From assembly GCA_036394915.1 (NCBI GenBank), contig DASWEE010000131.1:1-13741 (forward strand): a stretch of 13,741 nucleotides of DNA. Direction: 5' to 3'. Each line of letters begins with the position of its first letter. Positions within the stretch are counted from its first letter, which is position 1. Positions 6,523 to 13,098 of the stretch are shown here, in pieces. A program made the translations under genes and the position numbers. The notes under the pieces are model-generated. The model made no database searches and was not told where the DNA came from. It was given only the letters and a program-made list of their open reading frames with translations. The stretch is from JACDER01 sp036394915 (lineage in GTDB: Bacteria; Actinomycetota; Thermoleophilia; Gaiellales; Gaiellaceae).

Positions 6523-7091
6523 CGCGCGTCGCAGACCTCGTCGGGAAGGCCCGCTGGTTCGGGGGAATCCACGTCTGCGAGCAGGGACGGCTGCTGCTCA
6601 CGATCGGTGGAGAGAACCCCAAGATCGCCGGCCCTCCGCCGCCGCGGGCGCACGTTCGCTGGATCGGCGGCGGGCCCTTGCCGGGCGAGTCGTTCGAGGA
6701 CTGTGCGCTGCGCGAGGCGCAGGAGGAGCTCGGTTGTCCCGTCGATTTGCGGCACGCACAGGAGACGATCGTCGATCTTCGCCCCGCTTCTCCCGAGCGG
6801 CTCGAGCTCGAGGACCGGCCCGCCCCGCTGCTCGTCCAGCGCTACGACGACGGGGAGGTGCTTGTCATGTACCGCGCCCGGCTCCTCGGCGAGCCGTACC
6901 CGGCCGACGTCGAACGGCTCGCCTGGATTCCGCTCGGGGCCGTCGAGCCTCTGTGTGCCGGGGTTGAACCCGGCGCCGCGGAACGGCTGGGCGTCGAGGT
7001 GCTCGGTCCGCGCCCCGGCGCGCCCCTTTTCATCGGCCGCGCCGGCGCCGAGTACCTGCTTTGGAGCATGCGCGTCGACGCGACTCCCTAG
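6519..7091 (+). CDS. Nudix hydrolase
   Basis: A 190-residue protein with a complete Nudix box at residues 51-73: Gly51, Glu57, then RE (65-66), EE (69-70) and Gly72, matching GX5EX7REUXEEXGU. The family hydrolyses nucleoside diphosphates linked to another group. The N-terminal part (GIHVCEQGRLLL) and the later LVMYRARLLGEPYP...LAWIPL fit the rest of the fold. The GTG start overlaps the glycosyltransferase stop (GTGA). The operon position suggests, but does not prove, a link to sugar nucleotides; ADP-ribose or oxidised nucleotides are alternatives. The TAG stop is part of a candidate -10 box for the next gene. Confidence 0.9.
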   Translation: MTRVADLVGKARWFGGIHVCEQGRLLLTIGGENPKIAGPPPPRAHVRWIGGGPLPGESFEDCALREAQEELGCPVDLRHAQETIVDLRPASPERLELEDRPAPLLVQRYDDGEVLVMYRARLLGEPYPADVERLAWIPLGAVEPLCAGVEPGAAERLGVEVLGPRPGAPLFIGRAGAEYLLWSMRVDATP

Positions 7092-7094
7092 AAT
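7089..7094 (+). promoter_or_regulatory. Candidate -10 box TAGAAT, leaderless
   Basis: TAGAAT is close to the TATAAT consensus, starts with the Nudix TAG stop, and lies only 6 nt before the ATG at 7101. A transcript from it would start at about the A of the ATG. No Shine-Dalgarno sequence is present. Confidence 0.5.
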
Positions 7095-7100
7095 CGCGCG

Positions 7101-7886
7101 ATGCGGACGCTGGTCAGCTCCGTTCCCGTCTGGGGGCTCGTCATCCTGTTCGTCGGCGGCATGATGGCTTTGAGCGCCGTCGGCTTCCTGCTCGTGCAGA
7201 AGCTCGACTTCCGGTCGCCGAGCACCGGGGCGGACACATACGTGAGCGCCTTCGGGACGAGGGCCTCGACGCTGTTCGGGATCCTGCTCGTGTTCGTGAT
7301 CGTCTCCGAGTACGGCTCGTTTCAGGGTTCGCAGAGAACGGTTCGAGCCGAGGCGACGAACCTGGCCGAGATCATCCGCAACACCCAGTCGTTTCCGGCC
7401 GCGCCGCGCGACCGCATCCGCGGTGCCGTCGTCGCGTACACAGACGAGGTCGTCCACCGCGAGTGGACGCTGATGGAGGACGGGGAGCAGAGCGACGTCG
7501 CCTCGGGGAAGCTGGACGGGATTCAGCATGCGATCTCGAGCTACAGCCCCTCGGACGAGGCGGACAAGGTCTTCTACGGCGCCGCCGTCGGCAACTTCGA
7601 TGCCGTCGTCAACGCCCGCCGTGACCGCATCGACTCCGCCAAGGAGCACATCCCGACGCCGCTGCTCGGGCTCCTGTTCGCAGGAGCGATCGTCTTCGTG
7701 CTGACGATGTTCGTGTTCTCGGCCGCGAAGGACTCGCTGCTGCTCGCGCTGATCGTCACGCTGGCGGCGATCGTGGGCGCTGGCCTGTTCGCGACGGTCG
7801 TCCTCGACTATCCCTTCACGGGCTCGCTCGGCATCTCGCCCGACCCGTTCTTCGAAGGCGCGCTGAAGGGCCTGGTGCGTCCCTAG
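7101..7886 (+). CDS. DUF4239 (bestrophin-like) membrane protein
   Basis: A 261-residue membrane protein fitting the DUF4239 pattern: two N-terminal TM helices (about 11-32 and 55-70, the latter FGILLVFVIVSEYGSF); a soluble middle with EATNLAEIIRNTQSFP, AVVAYTDEVVHREWTLM and many charged residues; then two C-terminal TM helices (about 186-205 and 212-235) ending in VVLDYPFTGSLGISPDPF. The family's function is unknown, and its similarity to bestrophin channels is only at fold level. It appears to be a single-gene unit with its own promoter at 7089. A strong hairpin follows 7 nt after the stop. Confidence 0.85.
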   Translation: MRTLVSSVPVWGLVILFVGGMMALSAVGFLLVQKLDFRSPSTGADTYVSAFGTRASTLFGILLVFVIVSEYGSFQGSQRTVRAEATNLAEIIRNTQSFPAAPRDRIRGAVVAYTDEVVHREWTLMEDGEQSDVASGKLDGIQHAISSYSPSDEADKVFYGAAVGNFDAVVNARRDRIDSAKEHIPTPLLGLLFAGAIVFVLTMFVFSAAKDSLLLALIVTLAAIVGAGLFATVVLDYPFTGSLGISPDPFFEGALKGLVRP

Positions 7887-7893
7887 TGAGAAC

Positions 7894-7922
7894 GGGACAT
7901 GCCGGCAAAGCCGGCATGTCCC
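7894..7922 (+). terminator. 13-bp perfect hairpin after the DUF4239 gene
   Basis: GGGACATGCCGGC and its exact complement flank an AAA loop. It begins 7 nt after the DUF4239 stop in a convergent intergenic region, so it could act as a terminator, though no T-run follows. Its core GCCGGCAAAGCCGG (7901-7914) recurs as an exact reverse complement at 8106-8119, making it one end of a larger symmetric structure. Confidence 0.55.
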
Positions 7923-7926
7923 TCTA

Positions 7927-8065
7927 TCAAGGGGGAACCTGGCGGTTCCCCCTTGAGACCCCCTCCCTTGTCTCCGGGTACGTCGCCTCTACAAGGCGAG
8001 GCCACAGACTCAACAACACTTCTAGGAAAGGGGAGCTCGAGGGGGAAACGGAGTTTCCCTCTCGA
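7927..8065 (+). repeat. Pair of related 13-bp hairpins flanking an 80-bp interior
   Basis: Hairpin 7927-7956 has stem TCAAGGGGGAACC with a perfect complement and loop TGGC. Hairpin 8037-8065 has stem TCGAGGGGGAAAC, loop GGA and one G-T pair. The stems are homologous: at stem positions 3 and 12 both partners change together (A-T to G-C, C-G to A-T), keeping the pairing. Between them are a small hairpin (7984-7998) and complementary stretches CTCCCTT and AAGGGGAG. This gene-free interval lies between convergent genes and I see no coding signal in it. Confidence 0.6.
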
Positions 8066-8074
8066 AAGGAGCGC

Positions 8075-8118
8075 GGCCGGGCTTCGCCCGGCCCCAGCGT
8101 TTTCCCCGGCTTTGCCGG
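8075..8118 (+). repeat. Two GC-rich hairpins near the ymdB 3' end
   Basis: GGCCGGGC-TTC-GCCCGGCC (8075-8093) is a perfect 8-bp hairpin resembling the 3' hairpin of the dispersed repeat. CCGGC-TTT-GCCGG (8106-8118) is a 5-bp hairpin whose sequence, taken to 8119, is the reverse complement of 7901-7914. The second lies 3 nt beyond the ymdB stop codon and could contribute to its transcript end. Confidence 0.5.
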
Positions 8119-8121
8119 CCT

Positions 8122-8895
8122 CTACGTTCTCCGAACGGGCTCGCAGGAGTGCGCGCGCCCATCCGCGTCGCACTCGACCAGCACACCTTCGATCCGGACG
8201 CCGCCCTCCGCGGGCCGGAATCGGATTCCCATCCCGGTCCGCATCCGCTGGATGGCGAGGTCGGCCTCGACGCCGATCACCGAGTCGTGCGGGCCGGTCA
8301 TGCCCGCGTCCGTGATCGCCGCCGTTCCTCCCGGCTGCACGCGCGCGTCGTTCGTCTGTACGTGCGTGTGCGTCCCGATCACCGCGGTCACGCGGCCGTC
8401 GAGCCAGCGCGCCATCCCGACCTTCTCGCTCGTCGCCTCCGCGTGGAAGTCGACGAGCACGATGCGCGCTCTGCGCCGCGCCTCCTCGACCAAGTCGTCG
8501 ACGACCTCGAACGGGCCGTGGGGGACGGTGAGGAAGAGCGAGCCCAGCAGGTTGATGACCGCCACCGGGGTACCGTCGCGGGCGGGCGCGACGGTAAGCC
8601 CGCGGCCGGGGGAGTGGATGGAAAGATTCGCCGGCCGGATTACCCGTTCCGAGGTCGCGAGGTAGGGACCGAGCTCCGCGCGCCGCCAGACGTGGTTCCC
8701 GAGCGTGATCACGTCGCCTCCCGCCGCGAGCAGGCGGTCGGCGAGCTTCGGCGTCAGGCCCGCGCCGTCGGCCGCGTTCTCGCCGTTCACGACGCAGAAG
8801 CCGGCGCCGAGCTCCTCTCGCAAGCCGGGCAGCCGCTCCTCGACGGCGCGCCGCCCGGGCGCGCCGAAGACGTCGGCGACGAAGAGAATCTTCAA
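8122..8895 (-). CDS. ymdB: YmdB-family metallophosphoesterase (2',3'-cyclic nucleotide 2'-phosphodiesterase)
   Basis: A 257-residue calcineurin-like phosphoesterase of the YmdB/TIGR00282 type. In Bacillus subtilis YmdB hydrolyses cyclic nucleotides and influences biofilm and motility decisions. Seen: the N-terminal strand KILFVADVFGAPGR with the first metal Asp; VNGENAADG with a metal Asn; TLGNHVW; VDFHAEATSEK; GTHTHVQTND; and TDAGMTGP, all characteristic of this family. The length matches. The start is TTG, chosen because the family begins at MKILF. No Shine-Dalgarno sequence is visible directly upstream. It is transcribed convergently with the DUF4239 gene and lies downstream of the M23-like gene on the same strand, separated by a structured repeat. 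Confidence 0.92.
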   Translation of the reverse strand: MKILFVADVFGAPGRRAVEERLPGLREELGAGFCVVNGENAADGAGLTPKLADRLLAAGGDVITLGNHVWRRAELGPYLATSERVIRPANLSIHSPGRGLTVAPARDGTPVAVINLLGSLFLTVPHGPFEVVDDLVEEARRRARIVLVDFHAEATSEKVGMARWLDGRVTAVIGTHTHVQTNDARVQPGGTAAITDAGMTGPHDSVIGVEADLAIQRMRTGMGIRFRPAEGGVRIEGVLVECDADGRAHSCEPVRRT

Positions 8896-8919
8896 GGAGA
8901 GGACACCAATTCTGAGGCT

Positions 8920-9055
8920 CCTGGGGCGCCGCTGGCGGTGCGGTGCCGGAGGGGACAGTATTTCAATACGGACCCGGAGAGCACCGTGCCGTCAGCGGCG
9001 TCAGGCGTCGGCGGAGCCGGGCTCCGCCCGGCAGGAGCCGGCGCCGGCCAGGGGC
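8920..9055 (+). repeat. Structured dispersed repeat, intergenic copy
   Basis: A 136-bp element with the same blocks in the same order as 4036-4190: CCTGGGGCGCCGCTGGC at 8920, GGACAGTA at 8953, TACGGAC at 8967, a 19-nt block at 8988-9006, a 3' hairpin at 9016-9032 and CCGGCCAGGGGC at 9044. Stems seen: closing CCTGG/CCAGG; GCCGCTGGC/GTCAGCGGC with one G-T pair; GGTGC/GCACC; GTAT/ATAC with loop TTCA; and GCCGGGC/GCCCGGC with loop TCC. It fills most of the 161-bp gap between two - strand genes and ends 1 nt from the M23-like gene's stop codon. I see no coding signal in it. Confidence 0.75.
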
Positions 9056-9056
9056 C

Positions 9057-10058
9057 TCAGGGGATTGACAAGGTGGCCGCCTGGTGCACTTCGATCGTGA
9101 CGTGGTTGCCGGCGTCCTGCGTGTAGCGTGCGAGCGCCTGCCGCTCGACCTTCGAGAGGTCGGCCACGTTTCCGATCTTCGAGCTGGCCGCGATGAGCGA
9201 GGTTCCGACCGAGAGGGCCGGATCGGGCCGGAGCTGGGTCACCGACACGACGACCGAGGGATCGTTCAGCGGCTGGATGTCGATCTGCGAGCCGTACGTC
9301 TGGCCGTCGACCACGAACGGCGTCAGTCCGACGACGGTCCCGTCCACGGGCGCGTATACGTCCACTCCCGCCGACGCGCCGATGTCGACGGCCGTGATGC
9401 CGGGCCCCTGGCCGCCAAGTGCGTAGTAGCGCAGCGAGCCGTGCCCGCCTCCGCCGCCGAACACCCGGTGGAAGCTCCGTGCGAGGAAGCCCTGGTTTCC
9501 CTTCGTGCCGAGCGGGCTGAGCGGGAGTGCGCCGTCGCCGCTCCCGTACACGCCGATCGCGGTCAGCCGCTCCTGGGGTACCGGCAGCTGGATCCGCAGC
9601 GATCCCTGGAGGGCGACGACCTGCGGGCTCGGCGGCCCGGCCGGAAGCAGCCGTTGGGCCGGCGCCGGCGCGGAGGCCTGGACCGTGCGGGGGTGGCCCG
9701 AGCCGAAGGCGGTCAGGAGCAGGGTCACGAGCAGGACGACGCCGAGAATCACCGCCCCGGCGATCCGCCGGGCCCGTCGTTGGGCTCGGACGCGACGTTG
9801 TCGCTCGAGACGCGCCTGCCTGGAGAATCGCGGCGAGCGCACCGGCCGGACGGTAGCGGTCCTTGGCTCGGCTTTCAACCGCTCGTCGACAGCCGGAGTT
9901 TGTGTCAGTGCGATTTGCGGCCGCTTCGGATGTTCCGGCCAGAGATCGTGACGGTCGAGCGCCAGGGCGCCGTCCTGCTCGATCGACCAGTCCCAGGCGG
10001 GTTGACGGAGACGGACGACCGCCTCGTTACGATGGCTCGGATGGTCCCGGGAGGGCAC
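9057..10058 (-). CDS. Single-pass membrane protein with degenerate M23/LytM-like domain
   Basis: A 333-residue protein from a GTG start. Residues 1-98 are hydrophilic and basic (about 80-98 nearly all Arg, Gln and Ala), residues 99-118 form one TM helix, and the rest is predicted outside the cell. Residues 220-330 resemble an M23 peptidase beta fold: ITAVDIGASAGVDVYAPVDGTVVGL, then YGSQIDIQ, and finally GNHVTIEVHQ. The usual metal ligands are incomplete: Asp225 is present, but the first His of HxxxD is Ile221, and the HxH pair is His-Val-Thr (from 319). It is therefore probably a non-catalytic LytM-like protein, perhaps binding peptidoglycan or regulating a hydrolase. The frame stays open upstream to 10808, but that overlies the ABC ATPase gene. 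The exact start is uncertain; an internal TTG is also possible. Confidence 0.7.
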   Translation of the reverse strand: MPSRDHPSHRNEAVVRLRQPAWDWSIEQDGALALDRHDLWPEHPKRPQIALTQTPAVDERLKAEPRTATVRPVRSPRFSRQARLERQRRVRAQRRARRIAGAVILGVVLLVTLLLTAFGSGHPRTVQASAPAPAQRLLPAGPPSPQVVALQGSLRIQLPVPQERLTAIGVYGSGDGALPLSPLGTKGNQGFLARSFHRVFGGGGGHGSLRYYALGGQGPGITAVDIGASAGVDVYAPVDGTVVGLTPFVVDGQTYGSQIDIQPLNDPSVVVSVTQLRPDPALSVGTSLIAASSKIGNVADLSKVERQALARYTQDAGNHVTIEVHQAATLSIP

Positions 10059-10111
10059 CGGATCGAGCAGAACTCTAGGACCGGGCGCGGACGGCGCGAG
10101 CGCGTGCCCGC
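10059..10111. promoter_or_regulatory. Divergent intergenic region with possible back-to-back -10 boxes
   Basis: This 53-bp region separates the - strand M23-like gene and the + strand ABC transporter genes. On the - strand TAGAGT (10077-10072) fits TANNNT and lies 13 nt before the GTG at 10058. On the + strand TAGGAC (10076-10081) shares the central CTAG but lacks the final T. No ribosome binding site is visible before either GTG. Promoter assignment is weak. Confidence 0.3.
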
Positions 10112-10783
10112 GTGAGTCAGGCCTCCACGCCGCTGCTGGCCGCCCGCGGCGCGGGCCGCCGTTTCGGGGAGCACACCGCCCTCCATCCGACCACGCTCGA
10201 GGTCTGGGACTCGGAGGTCGTTGCTCTGCTCGGGCCGAACGGCGCCGGCAAGTCCACCCTCCTCGCGTTGCTAGCAGGTGGGCTGGATCCGACCTGGGGC
10301 GAGATCGTCTGCCGCGAGGGCGTTCGCGTCGGCTGGACTCCGCAGCGCCCCGCCCACTACGGCCGGCTGTCCCCCCGCGAGAACCTGCAGCTGTTCGCCG
10401 AGCTCGAAGGCGAGAGCGACGCCGCGGGGGCGGCCACGCGGCTGCTCTCCGAGTTCGAGCTTCCCGACACGGCACGCCCCAGCTCCGCTCTCTCGGTCGG
10501 GAACCGGCAGCGGCTGAACCTCGCGATCTCAATGCTCGGCGGCCCGGACGTCCTTCTCCTGGACGAGCCGACCGCCGCGCTCGACCCGCCGCAGCGGCGG
10601 CGCCTCTGGCAGAGCGCCGTCCATCAGAAGGAAGAGGGCGGGGCGGTCGTGTTCGCGACGCAGAACCACGAGGAGCTGGAGGGTCACGCCGACCGCGTCG
10701 CCGTCCTGGTCGAGGGCGTGCTCGTCTTCGACGGACCGCTCGACGAGTACGAGCGGACGGACTCGGCGCGGATGCTCGCATGA
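10112..10783 (+). CDS. ABC transporter ATP-binding protein
   Basis: A 223-residue single nucleotide-binding domain. Seen: Walker A GPNGAGKST (residues 41-49), Q-loop Gln78 in GWTPQRP, Walker B VLLLDEP (Asp151, Glu152) and a D-loop AALDP. The signature is LSVGNRQRL instead of LSGGQ, and at the switch position the usual Thr-His is TQNH, so Gln184 stands where His is expected and a His follows two residues later. It starts with GTG and overlaps the permease by 4 bp (ATGA), so ATPase and permease are coupled and should form an ABC-2 type exporter. The gene order resembles CcmA/CcmB or drug exporters, but the permease is not CcmB-like. The substrate is unknown. Confidence 0.92.
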   Translation: MSQASTPLLAARGAGRRFGEHTALHPTTLEVWDSEVVALLGPNGAGKSTLLALLAGGLDPTWGEIVCREGVRVGWTPQRPAHYGRLSPRENLQLFAELEGESDAAGAATRLLSEFELPDTARPSSALSVGNRQRLNLAISMLGGPDVLLLDEPTAALDPPQRRRLWQSAVHQKEEGGAVVFATQNHEELEGHADRVAVLVEGVLVFDGPLDEYERTDSARMLA

Positions 10784-12108
10784 GGCCGATCTCGCTCCTC
10801 GTTCGCAAGGACCTGCGCGTGCTCCGCCGCTCGCCCGTCCTGCTCGCGACCCTGCTGGCCTATCCGGTCGTGATCGCGCTGCTCGTCGGGCTCGTCGCCG
10901 GCTACGCCAGCTCGAAACCGCGGGTCGCGCTCGTGGACGAGGCCGGGCTTCCAGGCGCGATCGTCCTCGGCGGCCAGCGGTTCGACGTCCGGAAGACGAT
11001 CCGCCAGGTCAGCAAGAACGTGACGCTGGTGCGGCTGCCGCGCGCGGAAGCACAGCGCCAGCTTCGGAACGGGAAGGTCGTCGCCGTCATCACCGTCCCG
11101 CACGACTTCCTTTCGAACCTGCGCGGGATGCTGCACAGCCCGCAGCTGCAGGTGCAAACCGGGCGCGGAAACCTGTCTTCTCGGGTCTTTCAGCAGATTC
11201 AGGCGCTCGTCTACTCGCTCAACCGGCAGCTTCAGAGCACCTACATCAAGACGAATCTCGGCTACGTCGACGCCCTCAAGCACGGCGCCACGATCACCTT
11301 CCTCGGCCGCGAGATCGACATTCTCGGGCTCGACCGGACGGCGCAGCTTCTCGAGCAGCTCCCGCCGAGCCCGACGCGGAACCGCATCATCGACTTCGTC
11401 CACGACGCAAATCTCGCGCTCGCCGAGACGGGCAGCGCCATGCGCGCGACCGCGAACCCGATCGAGCTCGTGCGGGTGTCGGAGAAGGGGCGGACCTGGG
11501 CGCTCTCCGCCCAGGTGCAGTCCTACGCGCTCGCGCTGACGATCGCGTTCCTCACGCTGATGCTCGCCGCGGGCGCGCTCGCGGCCGAGCGGGACGAGAA
11601 CGTGATCGGCCGGCTGGCGCGCGGGCTCGTCGGCTTCGGACAGCTCGTCGCGGCCAAGATCGCGCTCGCCGGCGCGGTTGCGCTCGCGCTCGGGGCAGCA
11701 ATCGCGGTCGCGTTCGGGTTGATCATCCAGATCGGCGGCGTCGAGGGGGGAGAGCCGTGGGACCGGCTGCCGCTGTTGCTCGCCGGGGTGGCCCTTGCGG
11801 GCGCCTGCCTCGGGGCGCTCGGCGCGCTGCTCGGCGGGCTCGCGCGCGAGGCGCGGACGGCGTCCCTCGTCGCGCTGCTCGTCGTCCTACCGATCGTCTT
11901 CCTCGGCCTCGTCCCGCAGGAAGCCGTCCCGGCGGCGGCCTGGATCAGCGAGGCGTTTCCGTTCTCCCACGCAGTCAAGCTGTTCGGGGCGGCGCTGTTC
12001 GACATGAGCCCCTGGGCCCAGGTCGGGCGGGAAGCGCTCTGGCTGCTTGGGCTCGGGCTCGGATTCGGCGTGCTGGCACGGGCTGCGGCCCGCCGTCTCC
12101 TTGCCTAG
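10780..12108 (+). CDS. ABC-2 type transporter permease
   Basis: A 442-residue membrane protein with the ABC-2 membrane layout: one N-terminal TM helix at about 20-46 (LLATLLAYPVVIALLVGLVAGYAS), a large outer domain at about 47-245 (VALVDEAGLPGAI..., QRQLRNGKVVAVITVPHDF), then five or six TM helices from about 250 to the C-terminus, ending in a short Arg-rich tail (RAAARRLLA). The N-terminal RKDLRVLRRSP is the coupling-helix type sequence typical of the family. The ATG overlaps the ATPase stop, and no separate ribosome binding site is seen. With the ATPase it probably exports a lipid, drug or polymer, acting as a dimer. Confidence 0.88.
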   Translation: MRPISLLVRKDLRVLRRSPVLLATLLAYPVVIALLVGLVAGYASSKPRVALVDEAGLPGAIVLGGQRFDVRKTIRQVSKNVTLVRLPRAEAQRQLRNGKVVAVITVPHDFLSNLRGMLHSPQLQVQTGRGNLSSRVFQQIQALVYSLNRQLQSTYIKTNLGYVDALKHGATITFLGREIDILGLDRTAQLLEQLPPSPTRNRIIDFVHDANLALAETGSAMRATANPIELVRVSEKGRTWALSAQVQSYALALTIAFLTLMLAAGALAAERDENVIGRLARGLVGFGQLVAAKIALAGAVALALGAAIAVAFGLIIQIGGVEGGEPWDRLPLLLAGVALAGACLGALGALLGGLAREARTASLVALLVVLPIVFLGLVPQEAVPAAAWISEAFPFSHAVKLFGAALFDMSPWAQVGREALWLLGLGLGFGVLARAAARRLLA

Positions 12109-12113
12109 CGACG

Positions 12114-12119
12114 TAGGCT
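12114..12119 (+). promoter_or_regulatory. Candidate -10 box TAGGCT, leaderless
   Basis: TAGGCT fits TANNNT and lies 7 nt before the hemB ATG, inside the 18-bp gap after the permease stop. It is identical to the box before the GtrA gene. No Shine-Dalgarno sequence precedes the ATG. Confidence 0.45.
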
Positions 12120-12126
12120 TTCCGCC

Positions 12127-13098
12127 ATGAGCTCCTTCCCCGCCACGCGGCTCCGCCGGCTGCGGCGCACGAGCGCCCTGCGCGAGCTCGTCCGGGAGAC
12201 GCGACTGCATCTCGACGACTTCGTGATGCCGTTCTTCGTCTGCCCCGGCGAAGGAATCGCGCAGCCGCTCGAAGGGCTCCCCGACATCGCCCAGCTCTCG
12301 GTCGACGAGGTCGTCCGCGAGGCCGGAGAGTGTGTCGAGCTCGGCGTCTCGGCTTTGCTCCTCTTCGGCATTCCCGAGGAGAAGGACGAGGAGGCCTCGG
12401 GCGCCTACGACGACGACGGCATCGTCCAGCGAGCCCTTCGCGCGCTCCGCGAGCGCTTCCCGGAGCTCCTCCTCCTGACCGATGTGTGCCTGTGCGAATA
12501 CACCTCGCACGGGCACTGCGGCGTGATCCGCGACGGCGAGGTCGACAACGACGAGAGCCTCGAGCTGATCGCCCGCACCGCGGTCAGCCACGCCGAGTCG
12601 GGTGCGGACGCGGTCTGCCCGAGCGACATGATGGACGGCCGGGTCGGCGCCGTCCGTTCCGGCCTCGACGACGCCGGCTTCGCGCATACCCCTATCGTCG
12701 CCTACTCGGCGAAGTACGCCTCCGCCTTCTACGGGCCGTTCCGCGAGGCGGCCGAGTCGGCTCCGGCTTTCGGCGACCGGCGCGGCTACCAGATGGATCC
12801 GGCCAACGTTCGCGAGGCCCTGCGCGAGGTGGCGTTGGACGTCGCCGAGGGAGCGGACGTGGTGATGGTCAAGCCGGCGCTTCCCTACCTCGACGTGATC
12901 CGCGCCGTTCGCGAGCGGTTCGACCTCCCGGTCGCCGCCTACAACGTCTCGGGCGAGTACGCGATGGTGCAGGCGGCCGCCGCCCGCGGCTGGCTGGACG
13001 AGCGGCAGGCGGCAATCGAGTCGCTGACCGCGATCAAGCGCGCCGGCGCCGACATCGTGATCTCGTACTGGACAAAAGAGCTGGCCCGGTGGCTCTGA
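12127..13098 (+). CDS. hemB: Delta-aminolevulinic acid dehydratase (porphobilinogen synthase)
   Basis: A 323-residue enzyme that condenses two 5-aminolevulinate molecules to porphobilinogen in heme and tetrapyrrole synthesis. Seen: the zinc site DVCLCEYTSHGHCG with Cys121, Cys123 and Cys131, marking the Zn-dependent class rather than the Asp-rich Mg class; Schiff-base lysines Lys196 (YSAKYASAFYGPF) and Lys249 (VMVKPALPYLDV); GYQMDPAN; and NVSGEYAM. Length and order are canonical. The ATG follows a TAGGCT box closely, consistent with a leaderless transcript. It overlaps hemL by 10 bp, so the two pathway genes are coupled. Confidence 0.97.
   Translation: MSSFPATRLRRLRRTSALRELVRETRLHLDDFVMPFFVCPGEGIAQPLEGLPDIAQLSVDEVVREAGECVELGVSALLLFGIPEEKDEEASGAYDDDGIVQRALRALRERFPELLLLTDVCLCEYTSHGHCGVIRDGEVDNDESLELIARTAVSHAESGADAVCPSDMMDGRVGAVRSGLDDAGFAHTPIVAYSAKYASAFYGPFREAAESAPAFGDRRGYQMDPANVREALREVALDVAEGADVVMVKPALPYLDVIRAVRERFDLPVAAYNVSGEYAMVQAAAARGWLDERQAAIESLTAIKRAGADIVISYWTKELARWL

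Noticed and set aside
7894..8119. CRISPR array
   Set aside because: The hairpins are not equal-length direct repeats with regular spacers, and no cas gene is near.
7883..8173. Small open frames running through the hairpin array on both strands
   Set aside because: They translate palindromic DNA, overlap ymdB or the DUF4239 gene end, and show no domain or ribosome binding site.
10059..10808. N-terminal extension of the M23-like frame on the - strand
   Set aside because: It runs antisense across the well-supported ABC ATPase gene and gives Arg/Pro/Gly-rich sequence with no motif.
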